From contig JAFTQI010000032.1 in NCBI GenBank assembly GCA_017462825.1, positions 1 to 31,237 on the forward strand: DNA of 31,237 nucleotides, in the 5' to 3' direction. The notes below the pieces were generated by a model. It did not search any database and was not told the origin of the DNA. It saw nothing but the letters and a program-made list of their open reading frames with translations. Positions 6,810-14,874 of the stretch are shown piece by piece (the first letter of the stretch is position 1; each line of letters opens with the position of its first letter). Position numbers and translations under genes: made by a program. Origin of the DNA: Clostridia bacterium. GTDB lineage: Bacteria; Bacillota_A; Clostridia; Christensenellales; Borkfalkiaceae.

Positions 6810-7811
6810 TTATTTCGATTGCGTTGCTTCCAACGACAATCTTACCATTTCGTTGATGAAAATTAAGTTTTCGCCCACAAAATTCTTATTCACGCCTTTC
6901 AGCTTAAACAAGCAAAGCTGCATATTTTCCGCCGATTCAACGTACTGCTCTTTCCCATCGTCATCGGTCACTTTCTTCATATAAGAAGCATACTTTTTCA
7001 ATCCGCTCGTTACGTCAGTCGGGCAAAGATTAATGGAATACGCCTTATTATCCAAAACGACGATTTCTTCACCCTTCTCGTTCGTTGCCTTGATGGTGGT
7101 GTATTGCAACGCAATCACTTTGTCTTCGTTCAAATACTTATAGAATTGAACGAGTGCGTCTCTGTATTTTTGAATACGCTCGATGTCTTTCAAAACGCCC
7201 GCGTCCTTTTGCTTTTTCGTTTTGAAACGCTTATCATTTTTCTCACGCGAGCGGAAGTCCGTTTCCACCTTTTCCTCGTTTAAAACACCCGTTTCATAGC
7301 CGCCGATATAATAGCCGTTTAAATACCCTTCCATATACGTAAGATATTCGTTTATATCGTAAAGGGAATAACCATATCTTGCAATAAAGGTTTGTAAATA
7401 GGTGTATTGATACTCGACAGTTCCGTCTTCCTGCTCTACACCCGTGTTGGAATCCCATTCGTTGGAAACAAAAATCGCGTCGCCCTCATCCGTTTGTAAG
7501 CGCGAATCCATGACCGTGTGGAGATTGTTTCCCGTTGTCGTCATATCATAGCTTGTCGCTTCCAATACTTCGTGCGAAAAAATACCCCGATCAAATGCGT
7601 CGTCGTAAGCTTTATCAAATTGCGTAAATTGAAAAGCGCGATTACCGTCATAATTAAATACAGTATATTGTTGCGCAGGCGTAATACGCGTAGCCGTCAT
7701 TGTAAAAATTAACGTCCACGCCACAATCAAAGCCGCTGCAAGCAAGATGATTTTTATCCAATCATACGAGAGCATTCTGCTCAATCTTTTTTTTGTGATT
7801 TTTGCATCCAT
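6810..7811 (-). CDS. Membrane-anchored extracytoplasmic protein, function unknown
   Basis: I do not recognise this 333-residue protein. It has a basic N-terminus, one transmembrane segment (about residues 18-38) and a large external domain rich in Tyr, Asp and Lys, so it is probably anchored with the C-terminal part outside. The segment LQTDEGDAIFVSNEWD (about 105-120) loosely resembles the core of solute-binding-like folds, but that is a weak guess. A highly charged stretch (about 190-210) interrupts the domain. It is the first gene of the run leading to the decarboxylase, tmk and mntP, 26 nt upstream of the decarboxylase ATG and just after the lysS terminator. AAGGA lies about 11 nt before the ATG. 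I see no clear promoter, catalytic motif or lipobox. Confidence 0.8.
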   Translation of the reverse strand: MDAKITKKRLSRMLSYDWIKIILLAAALIVAWTLIFTMTATRITPAQQYTVFNYDGNRAFQFTQFDKAYDDAFDRGIFSHEVLEATSYDMTTTGNNLHTVMDSRLQTDEGDAIFVSNEWDSNTGVEQEDGTVEYQYTYLQTFIARYGYSLYDINEYLTYMEGYLNGYYIGGYETGVLNEEKVETDFRSREKNDKRFKTKKQKDAGVLKDIERIQKYRDALVQFYKYLNEDKVIALQYTTIKATNEKGEEIVVLDNKAYSINLCPTDVTSGLKKYASYMKKVTDDDGKEQYVESAENMQLCLFKLKGVNKNFVGENLIFINEMVRLSLEATQSK

Positions 7812-7844
7812 AGCGTTTTATTCCTTAAAACGTATTTTGACCCT

Positions 7845-7886
7845 TTTGGAAAAAGTCCGCCGTTTCCTTTTTTTGAGAAAACGGCG
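7845..7886 (-). terminator. Terminator after lysS
   Basis: Read leftward, CGCCGTTT (7886-7879) pairs with AAACGGCG (7865-7858), followed by a T-run. It lies just after the lysS stop codon and before the anchored unknown protein. Confidence 0.75.
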
Positions 7887-7892
7887 TAAAAA

Positions 7893-9407
7893 TTATTTTT
7901 TCGGCTTCATCGTCGGGAAAAGAATAACGTCGCGAATCGTCGAGCTATCCGTAAGGAGCATAACGAATCTGTCAAGCCCCATCCCAAGACCGCCTGTCGG
8001 AGGCAAACCGTATTCAAGCGCGTTGATGAAATCTTCGTCCACTTGCGCTTCGTTGTTGCCTTTTGCACGCTTCGCTTCGATTTGCTTTAACATACGTTGT
8101 TTTTGGTCGATCGGATCGTTCAATTCCGAGAACGCGTTCCCGAATTCGTGTCCGCAAATGAAGTATTCAAAACGTTCGGTGAATGCGGGGTTCGAGGGTT
8201 TGCGCTTCGCCAAAGGGGAGTTTTCTACGGGGTAATCGTAGATAACCGTCGGCTGCACGAGTTTGTCTTCTACGAACGCGTCGAAAAGCTCGATAAGCAC
8301 CCAACCTTTCGTTGCGTTTTCGTGCTCAAGCTCTACGCCAAGCGCCTTTGCCGCCGCCCGCGCGTCTTCGTCCGTCGCCCAGTCGTTATAATCCACGCCC
8401 GCGTACTTTTTCACCGCTTCCGCCATGGTCAATCTCGTCCAATTCCCCATGTGGATTTCTTCACCCTGATAGGTGATGTCGAGCGTACCGCATACTTTTT
8501 GCGTAACTGTTTTATACATTTCCTCGATAAGGTCCATCATATCGAAATAGTCGCTGTAGGCTTCGTACATTTCAATCGTCGTGAACTCAGGATTATGATA
8601 AGCGTCCATACCTTCGTTACGGAAAATTCTACCGACTTCGTATACCTTGTCCATGCCGCCCACAATCAAGCGTTTCAAGAAAAGTTCCGTTTCGATACGC
8701 ATGTACATATCCAAATCCAGCGCGTTGTGGTGCGTTTTGAAAGGTCTAGCGTCCGCGCCGATTTCCAAGGGCAAAAGCGTGGGCGTATCCACTTCCAAAT
8801 ACCCGCGGCTATCCAAGAAATTACGGATTTCTTTCAAAATTTGCGAGCGAACGCGGAAAGTATCGCGAACGTCCTTGTTCATAATAAGATCCAAGTGACG
8901 CAAACGGTATTTCAAATCCTTATCCTGCAAACCGTTATGCTTTTCAGGCAAAGGCAAAAGGGACTTACAAAGCAACGTAATTTCGGTTACGTGCACGGAA
9001 ATTTCCCCCGTTTGAGTCTTGAACACAAAACCCTTAAATCCGAAAATATCGCCGATATCGTAGTCTTTTTTATAGGACGCGTAATTTTCTTCGCCGATAT
9101 CTTGACGGGTCACGTAAATTTGAATGTTACCGCTTCTATCCGCGATATGCGAGAAAGATGCCTTGCCCATAATACGGCGGGACATCATACGCCCTGCCAT
9201 ACAAACCGTTTTCCCTTCGTACGCTTCGTAGTCCGCTTTAATCGTTTCCGAATCCGCATCCACGGGATATTTTACTTGTTCGTAAGGGTTCTTGCCTTCC
9301 GAAACAAGCTTTGCGAGCTTTTCGCGGCGAATCCGCGCCTGTTCAATGAGTTGTTCTTCTTCGCTTGCGCCGTTTACGGGCGCGTTTACGTTCTTATTTT
9401 CTTGCAT
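7893..9407 (-). CDS. lysS: Lysyl-tRNA synthetase, class II
   Basis: LysRS charges tRNA-Lys in the cytoplasm. The 504-residue protein has an N-terminal helix, an OB-fold anticodon-binding domain (about 65-150) and a class II catalytic core: motif 2 VYEVGRIFRNEGMDAYHNPEF (in two parts, about 266-286) and motif 3 GLGMGLDRFVMLL (about 476-488). It starts at ATG with GGAG 7 nt upstream. It follows greA by 27 nt and is probably transcribed from the greA promoter; a terminator follows. The greA–lysS pair is common in Bacillota. The N-terminus is slightly extended and Asn/Glu-rich, which is common. No T-box leader is present, in keeping with its place behind greA. Confidence 0.98.
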   Translation of the reverse strand: MQENKNVNAPVNGASEEEQLIEQARIRREKLAKLVSEGKNPYEQVKYPVDADSETIKADYEAYEGKTVCMAGRMMSRRIMGKASFSHIADRSGNIQIYVTRQDIGEENYASYKKDYDIGDIFGFKGFVFKTQTGEISVHVTEITLLCKSLLPLPEKHNGLQDKDLKYRLRHLDLIMNKDVRDTFRVRSQILKEIRNFLDSRGYLEVDTPTLLPLEIGADARPFKTHHNALDLDMYMRIETELFLKRLIVGGMDKVYEVGRIFRNEGMDAYHNPEFTTIEMYEAYSDYFDMMDLIEEMYKTVTQKVCGTLDITYQGEEIHMGNWTRLTMAEAVKKYAGVDYNDWATDEDARAAAKALGVELEHENATKGWVLIELFDAFVEDKLVQPTVIYDYPVENSPLAKRKPSNPAFTERFEYFICGHEFGNAFSELNDPIDQKQRMLKQIEAKRAKGNNEAQVDEDFINALEYGLPPTGGLGMGLDRFVMLLTDSSTIRDVILFPTMKPKK

Positions 9408-9434
9408 TTGTAAACTCCAAACGTAATATAGATT

Positions 9435-9917
9435 TTATTCTTCGTCGATAAAAATTTCCTTGATTAACAAGAAATATTCCCCTTGGGGCGCCGCAACTTT
9501 CACTCTGTCGCCCACTTTACTGTTCAAAAGCGCCTTGCCGACAGGGGATTCGTTGGAAATTTTATTGTTTTTCGGGTCAGACTCCATTGAGCCGGTCACT
9601 TCGTATACGTCTTCTTCTTCCATGTCTTCGTCGTATACTCTCACCTTTACGCCGATGTGTACGCTCTTGGTATCCAAGCTTTCTTCTACGACTACGGCGT
9701 TCTTGATTTTATATTCAAGCTCTAGAATTTCCCCCTCGTTCGCCGCTTGTTCGTTACGTGCCGCGTCGTATTCCGCATTTTCCGAAAGGTCGCCGTGACT
9801 TCTCGCTTCCGCGATTCTATCCACGATTTCCTGACGTTTTACCATTTGCAAATACTTCAAACGCTTTTTTGCCTCGTCTAAACCCTTCTGAGTGACTTCA
9901 AACTGCTGTTCCGCCAT
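9435..9917 (-). CDS. greA: Transcription elongation factor GreA
   Basis: GreA enters the secondary channel of RNA polymerase and stimulates cleavage of backtracked RNA. The 160-residue protein has the N-terminal coiled coil (about 10-75) whose tip carries the conserved acidic motif DLSENAEY (about 43-50), followed by the FKBP-like C-terminal domain; length and layout are canonical. The ATG has a strong GGAGGA site 3 nt upstream. It leads the greA–lysS unit behind a perfect-consensus promoter and an unusually long, structured 140-nt leader with two hairpins, which suggests attenuation or feedback control. In Escherichia coli the greA leader yields attenuated short transcripts, so an analogous arrangement is possible here. 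Confidence 0.98.
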   Translation of the reverse strand: MAEQQFEVTQKGLDEAKKRLKYLQMVKRQEIVDRIAEARSHGDLSENAEYDAARNEQAANEGEILELEYKIKNAVVVEESLDTKSVHIGVKVRVYDEDMEEEDVYEVTGSMESDPKNNKISNESPVGKALLNSKVGDRVKVAAPQGEYFLLIKEIFIDEE

Positions 9918-9969
9918 TATTCCTCCATTTTTCCCGCTTATTCATTTATTCTTTGCGCGTTTTTCCAAA

Positions 9970-10050
9970 ACACAAGAAAAAAGCCGCCTTGCGCGGAAAA
10001 TCAAAAATACAACCGTGACTTTTCTTGCCAAAAAGCCACGGCATTTTTTA
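9970..10050 (-). promoter_or_regulatory. greA leader with two hairpins
   Basis: Read leftward, the first stem pairs CCGTGgCTTTT with AAAAGtCACGG (about 10045-10012) and is followed by TTGTATTTTTG. The second is a short GC stem CCGC/GCGG (about 9994-9981) directly followed by CTTTTTTC. Both resemble weak intrinsic terminators placed before greA, so they may act as attenuators. Confidence 0.5.
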
Positions 10051-10063
10051 TTTCATTACCGTC

Positions 10064-10092
10064 ATTATAGACTATTTTCACCCGTTTGTCAA
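10064..10092 (-). promoter_or_regulatory. Consensus promoter of greA–lysS with inverted repeat at the -35
   Basis: On the minus strand, TTGACA (10092-10087), a 17-nt spacer and TATAAT (10069-10064) match the consensus exactly. The -35 box is one arm of a perfect 9-nt inverted repeat, GTTTGTCAA (10084-10092) and TTGACAAAC (10108-10116), separated by 15 nt, which could be an operator. Confidence 0.85.
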
Positions 10093-10183
10093 TGATTTTT
10101 GAGAGTTTTGACAAACTTTTCCCCGATTATCGCGTACCTTTCACCGTTATTTTATGCAAATTTCGCGCGAATTAGTCCATACC

Positions 10184-11350
10184 TTATTTATTCGACAAAA
10201 ATTTTTGCATTCTGTCGAACGCTTCGGAAAGGGAAGCCATACTCGTTGCATAGGAAATACGCACGTTATTTTGTCCGAATTGCCCGAACGCATTCCCGGG
10301 CACGACCGCGACTTTTTCCGCCGCCAAAAGCCCGTTTGCAAAACTTTCACCGTCCATACCCGCGTTCTTCGTCGACGGGAACGCGTAAAACGCGCCCTGC
10401 GGCTCGAAACAGTGCAATCCGATTTCCTGCAAAGAATGGAGCACGAACTTACGGCGCTTATCGTAGGAATCGCGCATTTCTTCCACCGTTGCAAACCCGT
10501 CGGAAAGCCCGTCTTTGAGCGCCTCAATCGCCGCGTATTGCGACATAATCGGCGCACACAGCATACCGTATTGATGAATTTTGAACATTGCGTCGTCCAC
10601 TTCCGCAGGCGCGCAAGCAAACCCCAAGCGCCAACCCGTCATTGCGAACGCTTTCGAGAACCCGCCGATATACACCGTACGCTCTTTCATGCCGGGCAGG
10701 GACGCGATGGACGCGTGCTTACGCCCGTAGGTAAGCTCTGCGTAAATCTCGTCGGTGATGACAAGCAAATCGTGCTTAATGAGCACTTCGGCAATCGCTT
10801 CCAGCTCCTCCTGCGTCATAATTGCACCTGTAGGGTTGTTGGGATACGTGAGAATGATCGCTTTCGTTTTCGGCGTAATCGCCTTTTCCAAATATTCGGG
10901 TTTCAAAACGAAATTGTCTTCTTCGTGACACTCCACGTGTACAGGAATCCCATCCGACATCGTAACGAGGGGCGAATAGGAAACGTACGCAGGGTCAGGA
11001 ATTAAAATTTCGTCCCCCTGTTCCACACAAGCGCGAAGCGCAAGGTCAATCGCCTCACTCCCGCCGACCGTAATCAAGATATGTTTCGGGTCGTATTCCA
11101 ACCCAAAACGCTCGTTTAAGTATCTAGAAATCAACTCCAAAAGCTGCGGCAAACCGCGATTGCCCGTGTACTGCGTATAGCCGCGTTGTAAGGAGGTAAT
11201 CGCCGCCGCACGCACTTTCCAGGGCGTGACAAAATCAGGCTCGCCCACACCAAGGGAAATCGCGCCTTCGGTCGTACGAACGATATCGAAAAATTTTCGA
11301 ATCCCGCTCGGCTGTATTAATTTGGCTTTTTTATTTACAAAATCACGCAT
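10184..11350 (-). CDS. PLP-dependent aminotransferase, class I/II (PatA/AspC-like)
   Basis: A fold-type I aminotransferase, probably using aspartate or a similar amino acid as donor; the exact substrate is not readable. In the 388-residue product: GEPDF (36-40), YTQYTGNRGLPQL (58-70), NNPTG (171-175), Asp200 in the ITDEIYAEL motif, the PLP lysine in GGFSKAFAMTGWR (Lys233), and the late arginine in NNVRISYA that binds the substrate carboxylate. It lies 16 nt downstream of an Lrp/AsnC regulator on the same strand, a pairing frequent in Clostridia that suggests local amino acid control. AGGA lies about 11 nt before the ATG. No clear terminator precedes the greA promoter; a 15-nt AT-flanked CGCGCG palindrome follows the stop. 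Confidence 0.95.
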   Translation of the reverse strand: MRDFVNKKAKLIQPSGIRKFFDIVRTTEGAISLGVGEPDFVTPWKVRAAAITSLQRGYTQYTGNRGLPQLLELISRYLNERFGLEYDPKHILITVGGSEAIDLALRACVEQGDEILIPDPAYVSYSPLVTMSDGIPVHVECHEEDNFVLKPEYLEKAITPKTKAIILTYPNNPTGAIMTQEELEAIAEVLIKHDLLVITDEIYAELTYGRKHASIASLPGMKERTVYIGGFSKAFAMTGWRLGFACAPAEVDDAMFKIHQYGMLCAPIMSQYAAIEALKDGLSDGFATVEEMRDSYDKRRKFVLHSLQEIGLHCFEPQGAFYAFPSTKNAGMDGESFANGLLAAEKVAVVPGNAFGQFGQNNVRISYATSMASLSEAFDRMQKFLSNK

Positions 11351-11366
11351 AATCCGTGTATCCTAA

Positions 11367-11858
11367 TTAAGCCTGTACGGAAAGACGCTTATCCTCATCG
11401 TCCTTTTCCGTAAGTACGCCTTCGATTTTATATTTTTTCAAGATAAAGTGGGTAGCGGTCGAGAGTACGCCGTCGAAGGTCGAGATTCGCTCGGAAACGA
11501 AACGAGATACCTGCTGCAACGTGCGATCCTCCACGAACACTGCCAAGTCATACGCGCCGCTCATCAAATATACGGCTTTCACCTCGGGGAATGCCGAAAT
11601 TTGTTTCGCCATACCGTCAAAGCCTTCCTTTTTCTTGGGCGCGACCTTCACTTCGATCAAGGCTTCCACAAGCGCGTCGTCCGCTTTTTCACTGTTGATG
11701 ATCGCGGTGTATTTTACAAGCAAACCGCTCTTTTCCATGCCCGCAATACAGGCGGAAATTTCCGCCTCGTCTTTAGAAAGCATCGCCGCGATTTTCTTGT
11801 GCGAAATACGTGCGTCGTCGGAAAGGATTGTCAAAACGTCTTTTTCTAATGCCGTCAT
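11367..11858 (-). CDS. Lrp/AsnC-family transcriptional regulator
   Basis: Lrp/AsnC proteins sense amino acids and form DNA-wrapping dimers or octamers. The 163-residue protein has an N-terminal winged helix-turn-helix (about 1-55, helices around DARISHKKIAAML) and a C-terminal RAM ligand-binding domain (about 65-145, with AVYLMSGAYDLAVFVE). The first helix-turn-helix is somewhat diverged. The ATG has a strong AGGAG site 6-7 nt upstream. It sits between a small unknown gene and an aminotransferase that it likely regulates. The promoter of the unit is probably the one at 12175-12203, so the regulator may also control its own operon. Confidence 0.93.
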   Translation of the reverse strand: MTALEKDVLTILSDDARISHKKIAAMLSKDEAEISACIAGMEKSGLLVKYTAIINSEKADDALVEALIEVKVAPKKKEGFDGMAKQISAFPEVKAVYLMSGAYDLAVFVEDRTLQQVSRFVSERISTFDGVLSTATHFILKKYKIEGVLTEKDDEDKRLSVQA

Positions 11859-11886
11859 ACCATTTCTCCTAAAAGTAAACTTTCGA

Positions 11887-12141
11887 TTAAATCAAATACT
11901 CCAAAAACAAGTGATCGTAGCCCAAATTTTCTACGAAATCACGGGCGGGGAACTTTACGTGATTGAACTTCGCGAAATTGAAAATATGCACCTTCGTCAA
12001 AACGGGGGTGGGAATATCCAACTTTTGACAAATTTCAATCAAATAGTCCAAAAAATGCGAATAGGTTAATTTTTCGGGATTTTCATACACGAACTGCTTT
12101 TTTATATGCCCGTCCGTCATCAATTTTGCCCAAATTCGCAT
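11887..12141 (-). CDS. Small conserved-looking protein, function unknown
   Basis: This 84-residue protein is soluble, with no membrane segment, and I do not recognise its family. The start is the ATG at 12141, preceded by AAGGCGG; a longer frame starting upstream lies in the leader after the promoter and is not favoured. The composition is balanced, with several aromatic residues and conserved-looking HFLDYLIEICQKLDIPTP and HIFNFAKFNHVKFPARDF stretches, which suggests a folded domain. It is the first gene of the unit with the Lrp regulator and aminotransferase, behind a good promoter. No catalytic motif is visible. Confidence 0.7.
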   Translation of the reverse strand: MRIWAKLMTDGHIKKQFVYENPEKLTYSHFLDYLIEICQKLDIPTPVLTKVHIFNFAKFNHVKFPARDFVENLGYDHLFLEYLI

Positions 12142-12174
12142 AATTTTTCCGCCTTTTAGAGTTTCTTTCCGTTT

Positions 12175-12203
12175 ATTATACACTTTTTCCTGAAAAAAGT
12201 AAA
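12175..12203 (-). promoter_or_regulatory. Promoter of the small unknown–lrp–aminotransferase unit
   Basis: On the minus strand, TTTACT (12203-12198), a 17-nt spacer and TATAAT (12180-12175) lie about 35 nt upstream of the ATG at 12141. Confidence 0.75.
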
Positions 12204-12386
12204 CCGTTTCCCGTAAGGCATAAAAAATTTTTTATTTTTCGTTCTAATTTTACTCCGCGCTTGAATAGCTTATTCCAAAGCCGCTTTTTGGCTTGTCGTG
12301 AAAAGCGTTTTCGATAAAACGTGCCATTTTTCGACGGAACTTCTAAAATTTTCACAAAAATCGCCTGTTAAAATGGAGATATCCCT

Positions 12387-13175
12387 ATGCGCGCACTCAA
12401 AAAAAGTTATTTTTTTGCTATACTCACCGCACTATTTAGCGCAGTCTTTTTTATCGTATCCACCTGCGTTTTTTGCGTAAAAAATTACGCCGAAAACACG
12501 GAAACGGCAGGGGCAGGTACGAGTTCAAGCCGCTCATTGCCCATTTACTCGGTGGAGACGGACGAGAAAAAAATCGCGATAAGTTTTGACTGCGCTTGGG
12601 GCATAGACCACACGGACGCGCTTTTAGAAATCATGGAGCAAAACGATATCCGTTGCACCTTTTTCGCCGTACAGTTTTGGGTGGAAAGCTATCCCGAGTA
12701 CGTGCAAAAAATCGTAAATGCAGGGCATGAGCTTGGCACGCACAGCCGCACCCATCCGTATATGAGTAGGCTTTCTAAAGAAGAAATTGTAAGCGAGCTG
12801 AAAACCTCAAGCGCGGCGATCGAAAAAATTACGGGCAAAAAGGTGACCCTTTTCCGCCCGCCATATGGGGATTATAATAATCTTTTAATAGACACCTGCG
12901 CCGAGCTGGGATTATACCCGATTCAATGGGACGTGGACTCGTTGGATTGGAAAAATCTTTCGGGTTCGGAAATTGCGATGCGTATTATAAACGGCGCAAA
13001 AAACGGGTCGATTATTCTTTGCCATAACAACGGTTTACATACGGCGGAGGCGTTGCCGATGATTTTCTCGACGTTGAAAAACCGTGGCTATGAGTTTGTG
13101 CCCATTTCCGAGCTGATTTACAAGGATAATTACGTGATCGACCACACCGGACGCCAGCGCAAGGCTGAGCCTTGA
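12387..13175 (+). CDS. Polysaccharide deacetylase, PdaB/YlxY-like (NodB domain)
   Basis: A membrane-anchored or secreted NodB-fold protein of 262 residues, with an N-terminal hydrophobic segment (about 8-30) and the deacetylase domain (about 60-245). Motifs: SFDCAWG (66-72) in place of the usual FDDGP, the zinc pair THSRTH (118-123), RPPYGDYN (157-164), WDVDSLDW (181-188) and LCHNNG (211-216). The WG form of motif 1, which lacks the second metal-binding Asp, is the one seen in PdaB-type sporulation proteins; activity may differ from classical peptidoglycan deacetylases. GGAG lies 8 nt before the ATG. With spoIVFA/spoIVFB downstream it fits a spore-cortex or envelope role, which is inference. 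I cannot identify its promoter. Confidence 0.88.
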   Translation: MRALKKSYFFAILTALFSAVFFIVSTCVFCVKNYAENTETAGAGTSSSRSLPIYSVETDEKKIAISFDCAWGIDHTDALLEIMEQNDIRCTFFAVQFWVESYPEYVQKIVNAGHELGTHSRTHPYMSRLSKEEIVSELKTSSAAIEKITGKKVTLFRPPYGDYNNLLIDTCAELGLYPIQWDVDSLDWKNLSGSEIAMRIINGAKNGSIILCHNNGLHTAEALPMIFSTLKNRGYEFVPISELIYKDNYVIDHTGRQRKAEP

Positions 13176-13315
13176 CCCAGTCTTAGCACCTTTCCGCTCG
13201 TTTTTTAAGATAGCTCGTTCTCGCTGTGGGCGGCGCTTACCAAACGGGTTTTTGTAGGCAAATTTAATCAGCATTATTTTATACAAAATTACACTTTTGG
13301 AGGTATCAATATACT

Positions 13316-14017
13316 ATGAACTACGTAACGGAAAAAAACAACAAGGTCTACGTGATGGGCGAAATCGTAAGCGACGCGAGCTTCTCGCACGAAGTTTACG
13401 GGGAAGGGTTTTACGAATTTTTCGTAAAAGTTATGCGGCTTTCCGGTCAAGCAGACGTCTTACCCGTCACTGTTTCGGAACGGCTTATTCAAGACGGCAT
13501 GCTCGCCAGGGGCAAAAGCATTTGCGCGTTCGGACAGTTCCGCAGCTATAACAAAATCGAGAACGGAAAATCTCGGCTTATGCTCACCGTGTTCGTCCGC
13601 GAACTCTTACAAGAACCGCCCGACAAAAACCCGAACAGCATCGTTTTAAGCGGGTATATTTGCAAACCGCCCGTTTATCGCACTACTCCGTTTAATCGAG
13701 AAATTGCGGACATTTTAATCGCCGTCAATCGCGCTTATAATAAATCCGACTATATTCCCTGCATTGCATGGGGAAGAAACGCGCGATTCGTGAAAAACCT
13801 TTCCGTCGGCGATAAAATTGCCATTTCAGGACGTATTCAAAGCCGCGACTATCAGAAAAAAATCTCGGAAACGGATATTCGCACTATGACAGCTTACGAA
13901 GTTTCCGTATCTAAGCTTGCTGCTTTTGACGCAGGGGAGGAATTCGATATTGACAGCGAATTCGATTTATACTCCTTGCAAAGCAAGGAAGAAACGCTCG
14001 CCGACTGCGGCAGCTAA
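13316..14017 (+). CDS. Two-OB-fold single-stranded DNA-binding-like protein
   Basis: The 233-residue protein contains two OB-like domains: an N-terminal diverged one (about 8-100) and a C-terminal Ssb-like one (about 107-205) with the Ssb-type stretch IPCIAWGRNARFVKNLSVGD followed by a strand carrying GRIQSRDY. A short acidic tail follows but does not end in the DDDIPF-type tip of housekeeping Ssb, so partner recruitment probably differs. This architecture is known from Clostridia, where such proteins are usually annotated as SSB paralogues; the cellular role is not established to my knowledge. GGAGG lies 12 nt before the ATG, a long spacing. A strong terminator directly follows the stop, so the gene is the end of its transcript. 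Confidence 0.88.
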   Translation: MNYVTEKNNKVYVMGEIVSDASFSHEVYGEGFYEFFVKVMRLSGQADVLPVTVSERLIQDGMLARGKSICAFGQFRSYNKIENGKSRLMLTVFVRELLQEPPDKNPNSIVLSGYICKPPVYRTTPFNREIADILIAVNRAYNKSDYIPCIAWGRNARFVKNLSVGDKIAISGRIQSRDYQKKISETDIRTMTAYEVSVSKLAAFDAGEEFDIDSEFDLYSLQSKEETLADCGS

Positions 14018-14018
14018 T

Positions 14019-14047
14019 AAAAAAGACGGCTAAAGCCGTCTTTTTTT
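14019..14047 (+). terminator. Terminator after the two-OB SSB gene
   Basis: Stem GACGGC (14025-14030) / GCCGTC (14035-14040), loop TAAA, flanked by an A-run and seven Ts. It begins 2 nt after the stop codon. Confidence 0.95.
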
Positions 14048-14068
14048 ATTTCAACGCGTACACGGTAT
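14048..14068 (-). repeat. Dispersed short repeat, copy B
   Basis: The 21 nt here (minus strand, beginning ATACCGTGTACGCGTTG) match 18643-18663 exactly in the opposite orientation. The copy directly abuts the terminator T-run of the two-OB SSB gene. Confidence 0.8.
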
Positions 14069-14097
14069 CCTCATTTTAATATTTCCGCGAAAAAAAC

Positions 14098-14126
14098 TTG
14101 ACAAAAGCGTATGATAATATTATAAT
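14098..14126 (+). promoter_or_regulatory. Consensus promoter of the orphan nuclease gene
   Basis: TTGACA (14098-14103), a 17-nt spacer and TATAAT (14121-14126) match the consensus exactly and lie 26 nt upstream of the ATG at 14153. AAGGTG (14142-14147) is the ribosome binding site. Confidence 0.88.
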
Positions 14127-14152
14127 AATGAGGAAAGGTATAAGGTGAAATT

Positions 14153-14869
14153 ATGGCTGTTTCAAAAACGGATTTTGTTCGCGGTTTACAATGCAAGAAA
14201 ATGTTATGGTTAGACGCGCACGCGCCCGAGTATAAAATCATTCCGCCCGAAGTGCAAGCAAGATTAGACGCAGGAAACGAATTCGGGGATCAGGCAATGA
14301 GTATTTTCGGGGAGTTTGTGGAAACCACGACCTTCCGCGACGACGGACGACTCAATTTTGCAGCTATGCTCGAAAAAACGAGAACCCTTTTAGCCGCAGG
14401 CGAAAGGGTGATTTGCGAGGGCTCGTTCTCTTGGTACGGCAATTTTTGTGCGGCGGATATTTTAAAAAAGGAAGAAAACGGTTACGCCCTTTACGAAGTG
14501 AAAAACACCTATTTTCCCCGTCAAGAATTTATCACTGACCTCGGTTTTCAACGGCTGATTTTGCGGAAATGCGGCGTACCGATTATCTCTTGCAATCTTA
14601 TTCTTCGCGGTGACGAGCCGCCCCAAGACGCGGTGGATTCCAAGCTTGGCGAAGCTGAAACTTTTTTAGAACACGGGGAGTTTCTTTACAAGCTTGTAGA
14701 CGTCAGCAAAGCAGCTCGAAAGGCGGATTTTATGGCGAGCAACTGCGTTTTTGAGCTTGGAAAACTGAAAAAGAAAGACGCCGCAATGCCTGAAATCCCC
14801 ATGGGAGAGCATTGTAATTGTCCTTACCAATGCTGGTATCAAGAATATTGTTCAAAATCAAAAGAATAA
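14153..14869 (+). CDS. Stand-alone Fe-S PD-(D/E)XK nuclease, Cas4/DUF2779-like
   Basis: The 238-residue protein has a RecB/Cas4-type PD-(D/E)XK core: Asp102 in FCAADIL, Glu115 and Lys117 in YEVKNTYF, and Gln133 in DLGFQRLIL. One cysteine near the N-terminus (Cys14 in GLQCKK) and four near the C-terminus (Cys221, Cys223, Cys227 and Cys233) fit the Fe-S cluster layout of Cas4/AddB nucleases. The N-terminal SKTDFVRGLQCKKMLWL stretch resembles the front half of DUF2779 proteins, but the RNase H-like DUF2779 domain that normally follows is missing; a terminator comes immediately, so it is a complete short gene. It has its own consensus promoter and no cas or recombination neighbours. A role in DNA end processing, repair or defence is possible but unproven. 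Confidence 0.85.
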   Translation: MAVSKTDFVRGLQCKKMLWLDAHAPEYKIIPPEVQARLDAGNEFGDQAMSIFGEFVETTTFRDDGRLNFAAMLEKTRTLLAAGERVICEGSFSWYGNFCAADILKKEENGYALYEVKNTYFPRQEFITDLGFQRLILRKCGVPIISCNLILRGDEPPQDAVDSKLGEAETFLEHGEFLYKLVDVSKAARKADFMASNCVFELGKLKKKDAAMPEIPMGEHCNCPYQCWYQEYCSKSKE

Positions 14870-14874
14870 ACGAC

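Noticed and set aside
7812..7860. Possible promoter for the anchored unknown gene
   Set aside because: No pair of boxes close to consensus at 16-18 nt spacing; read-through from lysS is equally possible.
8097..9413. Long plus-strand open frame opposite lysS
   Set aside because: Antisense shadow of the well-supported lysyl-tRNA synthetase gene; Phe/Arg/His-rich translation.
13183..13202. Possible CIRCE/HrcA half site (TTAGCAC)
   Set aside because: Only one half is present; no matching GAGTGCTAA arm at the required spacing.
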